In this document: in pieces, positions 1 to 6,405 of the stretch
How the letters are laid out: the number at the start of each line of letters is the position of its first letter
How positions within the stretch are numbered: the first letter of the stretch is position 1
From: JALOOB01 sp964387985
GTDB taxonomy: Bacteria; Chloroflexota; Anaerolineae; CG2-30-64-16
Direction: 5' to 3'
Assembly: GCA_964387985.1 (NCBI GenBank)
Contig: CAYLZG010000153.1
Location: forward strand, 1-10,328
Length of the DNA stretch: 10,328 nucleotides
Translations under genes and position numbers: made by a program
Notes under the pieces: generated by a model
The model's database searches: none
The model's input: the letters and a program-made list of their open reading frames with translations, nothing else
Told to the model about the DNA's origin: nothing

Positions 1-1137
1 GAGGCCGGCGTCGACGCCTGGCTCACCTTTGTCCGCGAGACCTCGGCTGGGGCCGACCCCATCCTGCCGCTGATCTTTGGCCCCGAGACGCTTACCTGGC
101 AGAGCGTCTTGCTCCTCACGTCCCGTGGCCGGCGGATCGCCATCGTCGGCCGCCACGAGGTGGACGCAGTGCAACGCAAGGAGCTTTTCGATGAGGTACT
201 CCCCTACGATGAGACGATCCGGCCCATTCTCGTGGGGGCCTTGGGCCGGATCGATCCGGCCCGGATTGCGATCAACACCTCCACGAACGACGTCTACGCC
301 GACGGCCTGACTCACGGCATGTATCAGCTCCTGACGGGCTACCTGGCAGGCACGCCTTACGCGGACCGCCTGATCTCGGCAGAAGGGATCATCGCCGCGC
401 TGCGCGCGCGCAAGACCGTGGCGGAGCTGGCGCTCATCCGCAACGCCGTAGAGACAACAAGGCTCATCTACGAGAGGACCTTTGCCTTTATCCGGCCCGG
501 TCTCACGGAGCGGGAGGTGGGCGAATTCATGCATGCGCAGATGGCGGGGCTGGGGGTGACCGCTGCCTGGGACTACGATGGCTGTCCGGCGGTGAACTCG
601 GGTCCCGATTCGCCGGTGGGGCATGGTGCGCCCGGCTCCATCGTCCTCGCGCCTGGCCATATCGTCCACATGGACTTCGGCGTGCGGCAGGATGCGTATT
701 GCTCCGACATCCAGCGGGTCATCTACCTGTTACGGACCGGGGAGGCCGAGCCGCCAGAGCCCGTGCGCGAGGGGTTCGCCACCGTGCGCGCGGCGGTCGA
801 GGCAGCCGTTGCGGCGATGCGGCCTGGCGTGACAGGCCTGGACGTGGACGCGACCGCGCGCCAGGTGGTTACCGGAGCGGGCTATCCCGAGTACAAATAT
901 GCCACCGGGCACGGACTGGGCCGCAACGCACATGACGGCGGGCCCCTGTTGGGCCCAGCCTGGGAACGCTATGGCGATACAGTGCAGCGCACTCTGGAGG
1001 CGGGGCACGTCTACACCGTGGAGCCGGGCCTGGCTGTGCCGGGATACGGCTACATCGGCCTGGAGGAGGACGTGCTGGTGACCGAAGACGGCGCGGTCTA
1101 CCTGGGCGAGCCGCAGAGGGAGCTGTGGGTGAAGTGA
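1..1137 (+). CDS. M24 family metallopeptidase (Xaa-Pro dipeptidase/aminopeptidase-like), 5' truncated
   Basis: The frame is open from base 1 to the TGA at 1135-1137 (378 codons), so the true start lies upstream of the window; the TTG at 109 is internal and should not be taken as the start. Residues ~1-130 look like the creatinase/prolidase N-terminal domain and ~135-375 are the pita-bread M24 catalytic domain. The five metal ligands are all visible in window numbering: D225 (HMDFG), D236 (SDIQR), H304 (GHGLG), E341 (TVEPG) and E355 (LEEDV). This family is a cytosolic dinuclear-metal exopeptidase that cleaves X-Pro bonds. Probably only a few tens of residues are missing from the N-terminus. 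It shows no functional link with the downstream genes, from which it is separated by 129 bp. The family call is firm; the exact substrate (dipeptide or longer peptide) is not determinable. Confidence 0.93.
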   Translation, partial: EAGVDAWLTFVRETSAGADPILPLIFGPETLTWQSVLLLTSRGRRIAIVGRHEVDAVQRKELFDEVLPYDETIRPILVGALGRIDPARIAINTSTNDVYADGLTHGMYQLLTGYLAGTPYADRLISAEGIIAALRARKTVAELALIRNAVETTRLIYERTFAFIRPGLTEREVGEFMHAQMAGLGVTAAWDYDGCPAVNSGPDSPVGHGAPGSIVLAPGHIVHMDFGVRQDAYCSDIQRVIYLLRTGEAEPPEPVREGFATVRAAVEAAVAAMRPGVTGLDVDATARQVVTGAGYPEYKYATGHGLGRNAHDGGPLLGPAWERYGDTVQRTLEAGHVYTVEPGLAVPGYGYIGLEEDVLVTEDGAVYLGEPQRELWVK

Positions 1138-1165
1138 CCGGTCTATCTCGAGCCGCATCGAAGTG

Positions 1166-1208
1166 TCGACCTGCGCACCAGGTGTGAGATAAACATCATA
1201 GAAGATGT
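1166..1208 (+). promoter_or_regulatory. Possible promoter with 16-bp inverted repeat upstream of the DUF438 gene
   Basis: The 129-bp gap between the peptidase and the DUF438 gene holds a weak sigma70-like pair, TCGACC (1166-1171) and GATAAA (1188-1193), with a 16-bp spacer. Each matches 4 of 6 consensus bases. Overlapping the -10 element is an exact inverted repeat ACATC-N6-GATGT (1193-1208), which has the 5-6-5 geometry of Crp-type operators but not the TGTGA sequence. A second 7-bp inverted pair (ATGTGTG at 1205-1211, CACACAT at 1240-1246) follows. A promoter is expected here because the preceding gene is functionally unrelated; the exact elements are tentative. Confidence 0.25.
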
Positions 1209-1266
1209 GTGTGCCATCGTGGTAGCCTGCAACTGAGATCACACATTCACATGCGGGAAGGATGGC

Positions 1267-2517
1267 ATGAGCGAGATTATCAATAATCGCCAGCAACGGA
1301 TCGAGATCATGAAAAGCCTCATCCGCCGGCTGCACGGCGGCGTGGCCGAGGAGCAGATCAAGGCGCAGTTAGGCGCCCTGTTGGATGAGGCTGACTACAG
1401 CGATGTCTTCTTGATGGAGGTGCAGCTGATCCAGGAGGGTATTCCCCAGGAAAGCATCCAGCAGCTTTGCGACACGCACACGCGGGTTCTGAAACAGCAC
1501 CTGGACCTGCAGGAGACCCCGGAGACCACTCCCGGCCATCCTGTGCACACCTTCGTGCAGGAGAATAAGGAGCTCACCCGCACCACCGGCCAGATCCGAG
1601 TGCTGTTGAATCGCCTGGAGTCGCTGCCGGATGGGGCAGACGCCACCGCGTTGATGCGCGAGGTCCAGCAGTTGCTCAACAACCTGATGGACGTGGACAA
1701 GCACTACCGGCGCAAGGAATATTTGCTGTTCCCATACTTCGAGAAAAGCAACCTTCCCGGGCCGCCCGCAGTGATGTGGGGCAAGCATGATGAGGTCCGC
1801 CAGCTGCTGCGCCTGACCATCGAGGGACTGCAGCAGGTGGACGCGCTGGATGCCGCGGAAGCGCGGTCATACGGCCTTTTTTCGGTGATACCGGCTGCCG
1901 ATGCGATCGATGAAATGGTCTACAAGGAGGAGAAGATCCTCTTCCCGACTGCGCTCAACCTGCTGACCGAGCAGGATTGGTACCAGATCTATCTGCAGAG
2001 CGACGAGTACGGCTATTGCCTCTATGCGCCTGAGTTCGTGTGGCAGCCCGAGGGCGGGGTGCAAGGTGAGATCGGGAAACCCGCCGCGCATGACGGCCGC
2101 GTTCAGATGCCGACCGGCAGCTTCACGCTGGCCGAGTTGATCGGCGTCTTCTCAACCCTGCCTTTCGATCTGACCTTTGTCGACGCCGATGACACCGTTC
2201 GTTATTTCACCCCTGGCAAGGAGCGCATCTTCGATCGTTCACGCGCTATCCTGGGTCGCAAGGTGCAATACTGCCACCCGCCCAAGAGCGTCCATGTCGT
2301 GAACCAGATCGTGCGCGATTTCAAGGCAGGCAAGCAGGATCGTGCGCGCTTCTGGATCAACCTGGGAGGGCGACTGGTTTACATCTGCTACTACGCAGTG
2401 CGCGATGAGGCAGGCGGCTACCTGGGCACCCTGGAAGTGACGCAGGATCTGTCCGAAGTTCGGGAGCTCACGGGGGAACGCCGCCTGTTGAGCTACGACG
2501 GCGATGTACAGGACTGA
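1267..2517 (+). CDS. DUF438 / hemerythrin HHE / PAS domain protein
   Basis: The 416-residue protein has three recognisable parts. Residues ~1-82 are the DUF438 helical domain. Residues ~90-235 are a hemerythrin-like four-helix bundle with probable diiron ligands H91/H94, E99, H146, E151 (HYRRKE), H174/E176 (KHDE) and the KEEKILFP segment. Residues ~278-405 are a PAS domain with the family's CHPPKSVH motif (C336-H337). It is a soluble cytoplasmic protein with no signal peptide. Relatives are thought to sense or buffer O2, NO or redox state through the diiron site and possibly a PAS ligand, but no reaction is established. The ATG at 1267 is chosen because the N-terminus matches the family; its AAGGA (1258-1262) lies only 4 nt upstream. 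The DUF1858-DUF2249 gene begins 14 bp downstream, so the two probably form an operon. Confidence 0.9.
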   Translation: MSEIINNRQQRIEIMKSLIRRLHGGVAEEQIKAQLGALLDEADYSDVFLMEVQLIQEGIPQESIQQLCDTHTRVLKQHLDLQETPETTPGHPVHTFVQENKELTRTTGQIRVLLNRLESLPDGADATALMREVQQLLNNLMDVDKHYRRKEYLLFPYFEKSNLPGPPAVMWGKHDEVRQLLRLTIEGLQQVDALDAAEARSYGLFSVIPAADAIDEMVYKEEKILFPTALNLLTEQDWYQIYLQSDEYGYCLYAPEFVWQPEGGVQGEIGKPAAHDGRVQMPTGSFTLAELIGVFSTLPFDLTFVDADDTVRYFTPGKERIFDRSRAILGRKVQYCHPPKSVHVVNQIVRDFKAGKQDRARFWINLGGRLVYICYYAVRDEAGGYLGTLEVTQDLSEVRELTGERRLLSYDGDVQD

Positions 2518-2531
2518 AGGAGCGGCAGAAG

Positions 2532-3050
2532 ATGGAAATCACGGGTCGCAGCAAGCTGCTCGAAGTATTCAAGGCCTATCCCCAGCTGGAGGAGCAGATC
2601 ATCGCCATCGCACCGCCCTTCAAGAACCTGCGTAATCCCATCCTGCGCCGAACGGTGGCACAACTGGCCACCGTCGAGCAGGTGGCTCAGATCGGCCAGG
2701 TGGACGTGGCAGAACTGGTCAGCACCTTACGCCGCGGTGCAGGTCTGCCCGAGCTGCAGACCGCTCCTGCCGCAGCCTTCGTGCCGCCCTCGCGCTCGGC
2801 CGGCGATCCTGCCTGGATCGAGGGCGCGCCTGCGCATGTGGTGGATGGGACCGCGCTGCTACAGAGAGGCGAGGTGCCGGTGCAGCGGGTCAACGAGCTT
2901 CTGCTCACCTTGCCCGCCGGCACCTTCATCCTGGTGACCACCGACTTTAAGCCCGCACCGATCATCGACGCGATGGAGAAGGCCGGGCGCAGGGTTTATC
3001 ACAAGGTGCAGGCCGGCGAGACGGACCTGCACCTGACCTATATCGGCTGA
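2532..3050 (+). CDS. DUF1858-DUF2249 domain protein
   Basis: This 172-residue soluble protein has an N-terminal DUF1858-like helical domain (~1-70, including the segment LEVFKAYPQLEEQII and the conserved LRNPILRRTVAQLATVEQVA region). A variable Ala/Pro-rich linker (~72-92) leads to a C-terminal DUF2249-like alpha/beta domain (~95-170, GTFILVTTDFKPAPIIDAM), a TusA-like fold. It lacks a TusA-type catalytic cysteine, and indeed has no cysteine at all. Such domains are frequently encoded beside DUF438/hemerythrin proteins and denitrification or NO-stress genes, which matches the neighbour ending 14 bp upstream. A GGAG (2519-2522) lies 9 nt before the ATG. Family assignment is good; a role as partner or adaptor of the diiron protein is inference. 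Confidence 0.85.
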   Translation: MEITGRSKLLEVFKAYPQLEEQIIAIAPPFKNLRNPILRRTVAQLATVEQVAQIGQVDVAELVSTLRRGAGLPELQTAPAAAFVPPSRSAGDPAWIEGAPAHVVDGTALLQRGEVPVQRVNELLLTLPAGTFILVTTDFKPAPIIDAMEKAGRRVYHKVQAGETDLHLTYIG

Positions 3051-3091
3051 AGGCAGGCCGGTAACGCAGCACCGTCAACAGGAGTTTGGCA

Positions 3092-3110
3092 TATCATTTA
3101 TAACATGATA
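3092..3110. promoter_or_regulatory. Perfect 19-bp palindrome upstream of the Crp/Fnr gene, candidate autoregulatory operator
   Basis: The sequence TATCATTTATAACATGATA has exact 6-bp arms (TATCAT 3092-3097, ATGATA 3105-3110) around a 7-nt AT-rich spacer that contains TTATAA. It lies 18-36 bp before the preferred start of the regulator at 3129 and covers the upstream alternative ATG at 3105. The region is AT-rich compared with its surroundings. The arms are not the TTGAT/ATCAA of Fnr or the TGTGA/TCACA of Crp, so the binding protein is unknown. Autoregulation by the adjacent gene is the simplest hypothesis. Confidence 0.4.
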
Positions 3111-3128
3111 GAAAGAGGCCAGACTCCT

Positions 3129-3818
3129 ATGATGGACAATGCGCACTTCAAGAGAACTCTGCGGGGCATCGCCAAGGCCAGCGAGCTGGCAGATGAAATC
3201 CAGCAGATCATTGCAGCGTCTGCCACCCGCCGCCAATTTTGCGGCGGACAAGTGATCTACGTGGAAGGCGAGCCTGCCGGGTCGATCTATCTCCTCGAAT
3301 CGGGCTGGGTAAAAGCCACCCGCATGACCCGTGATGGCCGCGAACAGGCCATGATGTTTCTTCGCCCCGTCGACGTATTCGGCGATATCGCGGTCCTGAC
3401 TGGCGTCTCCTATCCGGCCACCGTGACGGCACTCGAAGATGTCACCGTGTGGGTCATTCCCGGGCGCGTTATCCTTGACCTCATCCCGCTTCAGCCCACC
3501 TTTGCGCTCTTTGTCATCCGTCACCTTGGCGAGCGCGTGCTTCACTATATCAACCTGGTTGAAGACCTTTCTCTGAGAAGTGTTGAGTCTCGACTGGCAC
3601 ATACCCTGTTGTTCCATGCGGAACTTCGAGAGGGGCAACTCATTGTCCCCCGACGCGGGTGGGCAACTTTCGACCAGATGGCCGTGCGCCTGGGAACAGT
3701 GCGTGATGTGCTCAGCCGGGCGCTGAAGACACTTGAAACGGAAGGCCTGCTCAGGGTCGAGAGGCGAAGCATTGTTTTGCTTGACTCGAAAGGCCTGGCA
3801 GAGCGCGCCGATCAGTGA
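3129..3818 (+). CDS. Crp/Fnr family transcriptional regulator
   Basis: The product (229 residues from ATG 3129) has a cNMP-binding-type beta-roll (~30-120), a long dimerisation helix (~125-150) and a C-terminal winged helix-turn-helix. The recognition region is GTVRDVLSRALKTLETEGLL (from G189), the typical Crp/Fnr form. Only one cysteine (C38) is present, so there is no Fnr-type 4Fe-4S cluster. The phosphate-binding loop reads FGDIAVLTGVSYPATVTAL and lacks the Arg of the cAMP-binding RxA motif, so cAMP binding is unlikely. That profile resembles DNR/NnrR-type heme-based NO sensors, but the effector is not shown. Start choice: an in-frame ATG at 3105 exists, but its AGGAG (3080-3084) is 20 nt away and the codon lies within a palindrome; AGAGG (3114-3118) sits 10 nt before ATG 3129. 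It probably regulates the flanking hemerythrin or membrane-protein units. Confidence 0.88.
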   Translation: MMDNAHFKRTLRGIAKASELADEIQQIIAASATRRQFCGGQVIYVEGEPAGSIYLLESGWVKATRMTRDGREQAMMFLRPVDVFGDIAVLTGVSYPATVTALEDVTVWVIPGRVILDLIPLQPTFALFVIRHLGERVLHYINLVEDLSLRSVESRLAHTLLFHAELREGQLIVPRRGWATFDQMAVRLGTVRDVLSRALKTLETEGLLRVERRSIVLLDSKGLAERADQ

Positions 3819-4077
3819 AAGACGGCGCTTCGACGAAGCCTGAATTGACTCCTCCGACACTCTAGATTCCCTCCCAGTGCCGCATATTGCGGTAGCACCA
3901 GCCCGATGAGTTGGATCGCCGCATGGCACGATAAAAGTCGTATCGGAAATCTCTTATTCTTGTATATTGATACAGATTGCACGAATCGCTCAGGCGAGGA
4001 ATGCGTATCTAAATCCCCGCGCCCAGCCCAGCGCAGACGATCAATCTCAACTTGCGTGAACAAAGGAGGCAAAGCAA
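3819..4077. other. 259-bp intergenic region between the regulator and the membrane-protein operon
   Basis: No credible gene is seen here. It begins with two short hairpins: GCTTC/GAAGC at 3827-3839 and CCGCA/TGCGG at 3880-3892. Neither has a following T-tract, so they are poor terminators. Next comes an AT-rich stretch (~3931-3980) with candidate operators, then a GC-rich leader, and finally a strong ribosome binding site AAAGGAGG (4062-4069), 8 nt before the ATG of the next gene. It most likely holds the promoter of the 4078-10328 operon. Confidence 0.6.
3961..3980. promoter_or_regulatory. Candidate Crp/Fnr-type operator upstream of the membrane-protein operon
   Basis: Two overlapping signals occur in the AT-rich stretch. 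TGTAT-N4-ATACA (3961-3974) is an exact inverted repeat with the 5-4-5 spacing of Fnr/DNR sites. TTGAT-N4-ATTGC (3967-3980) has one perfect Fnr half-site and matches 7 of the 10 conserved bases of TTGAT-N4-ATCAA. A site centred at ~3973 would lie about 41 bp before a start near 4015, and a TAT-containing weak -10 region lies at ~4006-4011, as in class II Fnr-dependent promoters. The Crp/Fnr gene immediately upstream makes it a natural binder. The promoter geometry is inferred, not demonstrated. Confidence 0.4.
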
Positions 4078-4935
4078 ATGAAAGAAACGGCACTGAAGAA
4101 TCGCACAATCATGTCGGTCATTGCCATCGTCATCGGCCTGCTGATGGCCGCAGTAATCCCCTTTCTCGTTCAGACTTCGCTTGACCGGGTCTTACAAGGC
4201 TTGACTGACCATGTAAACGCCGGGAATCCAACATTCAAAAGCGGCATTCCGATATTCGATCTCTTTTATCCCATTTGGCGTGCTGTGATCTTTGTCGCCG
4301 GTATTGCGCTAATCGTGATTTCTCAGGAAATCAGAAAGGGCTCGGAGTGGACCTTTCCGTTGAGCATGGCATTGTTTGCCTTGCCCGCCATCGGCGGCAT
4401 GTTCATGTTCCTGCCGTATGTTAGCTGGGTGGATGGTTTTCCACTGCCGATGCTGATCTCCTTGATCGGGTTGGTCGGATACTTCAGCTTCATATTCTTG
4501 CGCCAGTCCACCAGGGTCCAGAAATGGGTGCGGTTGGGCGCCTTGACGTTTATCGGCATGCTGTCCACCCATGCCTTTACCATCGGAGTCGGCGCACAGC
4601 GCACCATGATGACGCGGCCCGGCTATCCCTTCTATCAGGATCTATCCTGGTGGATGTTCAACTGGGTTGGCCAAGTGAATTGGGTGGCTTTCATCCTGCT
4701 GTTCTTGTCGATCCCCCTGCTGGCGATAGGCAGGCGCAAAGGCTGGTGGTTCGCCGTGATTGCAGCCATCTCGATCCTGGCTATCAACATCCCCACGCAG
4801 ATCGTTCGCACCAAGACCTTCGATTATCTCATCGGCGCGGCAATCGCCGCCGGCGTTCTGGTCTTCTTGCTTGTGCCCTTCTTCAAGAGACATCTGATGG
4901 TGGAGGAAATTGAAGCACCGGAAAGGAGCGGATGA
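4078..4935 (+). CDS. Polytopic (about 8 TM) membrane protein of unknown function, paralogue-like to next gene
   Basis: No known family is recognised in this 285-residue protein. About eight hydrophobic segments are visible: ~12-32, 66-84, 94-114, 123-141, 153-172, 197-217, 223-243 and 252-272. A ~30-residue polar loop follows the first helix and an acidic tail ends the protein. One intramembrane histidine (H165, in STHAF) lies in helix 5; no redox motif is evident. Helices 6-8 (FNWVGQVNWVAF, then KGWWFAVIAA and the C-terminal helix) align with the same region of the next protein, suggesting an old duplication. A strong AAAGGAGG at 4062-4069 fixes the start. The stop overlaps the next start (ATGA), so translation is probably coupled. 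It is the first gene of the long operon and could be a subunit of a membrane complex. Confidence 0.8.
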   Translation: MKETALKNRTIMSVIAIVIGLLMAAVIPFLVQTSLDRVLQGLTDHVNAGNPTFKSGIPIFDLFYPIWRAVIFVAGIALIVISQEIRKGSEWTFPLSMALFALPAIGGMFMFLPYVSWVDGFPLPMLISLIGLVGYFSFIFLRQSTRVQKWVRLGALTFIGMLSTHAFTIGVGAQRTMMTRPGYPFYQDLSWWMFNWVGQVNWVAFILLFLSIPLLAIGRRKGWWFAVIAAISILAINIPTQIVRTKTFDYLIGAAIAAGVLVFLLVPFFKRHLMVEEIEAPERSG

Positions 4936-5723
4936 TGATGAAGAGGCTAAAGGATAATCACAAGCTCGGCGTCGTCCTGTCCGTCGTTGGCATCGTGCTG
5001 GGCCTGGTTTTCCTGCTCATAATGGCCAGCATTTATCAGGTCAATATCGACGGCAAACTGAGCGGCGAACGTCCTGACGAAGCCATCACCGTGCAGATTG
5101 TCTTCGCAATACTGAGTTGGTGTGGAGTCTCTGCGGGAGCTCTGTGGGTGATGGTCCTGTATGGTTTCTTGACCCGGGCCGGATGGGCCTGGTTCTGGGG
5201 CTTCGTGGCTGCCACAATCCAGATCCTGACCGGTTTCTTCCCCATCATTCCGCCATCCAGCATCGGCCTGCCTGCACCCACCATGTGGGTCTTCCTGGCG
5301 GCATTCGTGTTGTGGTTCGGAATGCTTCTGATCGGCGGCGTTGATCGGAGAGTCATCCCGCTCGCTTTCGCGAGCGGATTGGCCTACGTCTTCACGTTTA
5401 TCGACGGCGTCGGCGCCATCTCGCGCTATCAGACGGAGGCAAAAGGTTTCATCGGTTCGATGTATGCCATGTCGCAGATGGTGAATTGGTGGGGGGCCGC
5501 AATCTGGGCGCTATTCATTTTTTCGCTGGTCAAGGGGAAGTCGTGGGCCTTACCTGTTGGTATCCTCGCAGCTGCCATGTCCATGTTTGGTGGTTTTCCT
5601 GTTGGTATCACCGATGTGATCGTACAGGGGCGGTTCTCGATGTTCCTGGTTGCGCCGATCGCGGGTGCAGTGATGCTGGTCGTGTTGCTGTCACCCCCCG
5701 TACGAAAGATGCTTGCCGCGTGA
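4932..5723 (+). CDS. Polytopic (about 8 TM) membrane protein of unknown function
   Basis: This 263-residue protein has about eight hydrophobic helices (~12-34, 55-80, 83-107, 117-137, 141-163, 183-202, 205-229, 234-256) and no recognised family. Helix count, order and C-terminal features (NWWGAAIWALFIF, K-S-W before helix 7, positively charged end) mirror the preceding protein, so the two are likely distant paralogues or two halves of a heteromer. It is rich in Trp and Gly inside the membrane and has no histidine or cysteine pattern that would indicate a cofactor. Three consecutive ATG codons (4932, 4935, 4938) follow AAAGGAG (4921-4927); the first overlaps the upstream TGA, and any of the three could be used. 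A 69-bp gap separates it from the next gene of the same operon. Confidence 0.78.
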   Translation: MMMKRLKDNHKLGVVLSVVGIVLGLVFLLIMASIYQVNIDGKLSGERPDEAITVQIVFAILSWCGVSAGALWVMVLYGFLTRAGWAWFWGFVAATIQILTGFFPIIPPSSIGLPAPTMWVFLAAFVLWFGMLLIGGVDRRVIPLAFASGLAYVFTFIDGVGAISRYQTEAKGFIGSMYAMSQMVNWWGAAIWALFIFSLVKGKSWALPVGILAAAMSMFGGFPVGITDVIVQGRFSMFLVAPIAGAVMLVVLLSPPVRKMLAA

Positions 5724-5780
5724 AGTAATCCGAAGTGACGGCTGTTTCCATGCCAGATAACCTGGGTATCGAGTGTGAGT

Positions 5781-5787
5781 GAGGAGG
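5781..5787 (+). promoter_or_regulatory. Ribosome binding site GAGGAGG that decides the start of the 7-TM protein gene
   Basis: GAGGAGG is followed by 5 nt (AAAAC) and then GTG at 5793. An in-frame GTG at 5775 lies upstream of this site and would place the Shine-Dalgarno inside the coding sequence, adding only the polar residues SEEEN before the membrane-entering segment. The 5793 start is therefore preferred. Confidence 0.7.
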
Positions 5788-5792
5788 AAAAC

Positions 5793-6398
5793 GTGCTTAC
5801 GATCGACAATCTTTTCCTGCTGTTGACAGGTCTGTTGGCTGCCTATCTATGCTGGTACTTCTGGCGGCGCTATGCACTGCACAAGGCATTGCACAACCTC
5901 TACTACCTGATGGGGTTTGCAGTGCTGCTCGTTTCGGGCCTTCTGCTGATTTTCCTGGGCCTGGATATTCTGGCTTCGCCCTGGGTGTTAACCGTGGCCA
6001 GCTTGATCCCGTTGGGCATTTCGATGGGCATTGCCGAGGAGTACTATCCTGCGTGGAAGAAACCTTTCAAGTGGTTTGCATTGATCGGTTTTCTGGCAAT
6101 TGCCGTCACCAGCCTGGGTGGATTGGATACGCTCAAGAAGATCGCGGTGCCGCTTTTTCACGGAGTGGCCGGGATGGTCATCTTCCTGGGACCGTTCTTC
6201 GCGAAGCGGGCGCCGCAGGGATTCTTCTGGGTGGGTATCGGCGGCCTGCTCATCGGCCTGGGGGGAATTGCGCTGGCATTCATCTCTGCCGGTGCGCAAT
6301 TGCTGTTCTTCAGCCCTGAATTAGTGATGATAATCCTCACGCCTCTCCTCTTCTTGATGACAGGAGCTTTTGCCTTAGGGTTTACCAGGAGGGGATAA
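5793..6398 (+). CDS. Polytopic (about 7 TM) membrane protein of unknown function
   Basis: The product (201 residues from GTG 5793; 207 if GTG 5775 is used) matches no family I recognise. Helices are seen at about 2-22, 34-58, 63-85, 95-112, 121-137, 146-168 and 173-194. Histidines occur in a cytosolic or interfacial stretch after helix 1 (ALHKALHN) and at the start of helix 5 (PLFHGVAG). A conserved-looking acidic patch, GIAEEYYPAWKKP, joins helices 3 and 4. The histidines could be cofactor ligands, but there is no diagnostic motif. The stop TAA (6396-6398) lies 7 bp before the next ATG, whose AGGAGGGG (6387-6394) sits inside this gene's last codons. This indicates tight co-expression with the large histidine-rich protein. 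Confidence 0.75.
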   Translation: MLTIDNLFLLLTGLLAAYLCWYFWRRYALHKALHNLYYLMGFAVLLVSGLLLIFLGLDILASPWVLTVASLIPLGISMGIAEEYYPAWKKPFKWFALIGFLAIAVTSLGGLDTLKKIAVPLFHGVAGMVIFLGPFFAKRAPQGFFWVGIGGLLIGLGGIALAFISAGAQLLFFSPELVMIILTPLLFLMTGAFALGFTRRG

Positions 6399-6405
6399 GA
6401 GCAAC

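Noticed and set aside
730..1335. Open frame on the minus strand across the end of the peptidase and the intergenic gap
   Set aside because: It overlaps well-supported coding sequence on the + strand and has no recognisable features; high GC favours such spurious frames.
3827..3892. Two short hairpins after the Crp/Fnr gene as intrinsic terminators
   Set aside because: Stems are only 5-7 bp and neither is followed by a T-tract.
3075..3929. Long open frame on the minus strand opposite the Crp/Fnr gene
   Set aside because: It is the antisense of a clear Crp/Fnr coding sequence, its translation shows no domain, and it covers the promoter region.
4037..4050. Second Fnr-like site ACGAT-N4-CTCAA
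   Set aside because: It matches 7 of 10 conserved bases but lies within ~30 bp of the start codon in the probable untranslated leader, where activation is unlikely; probably chance.
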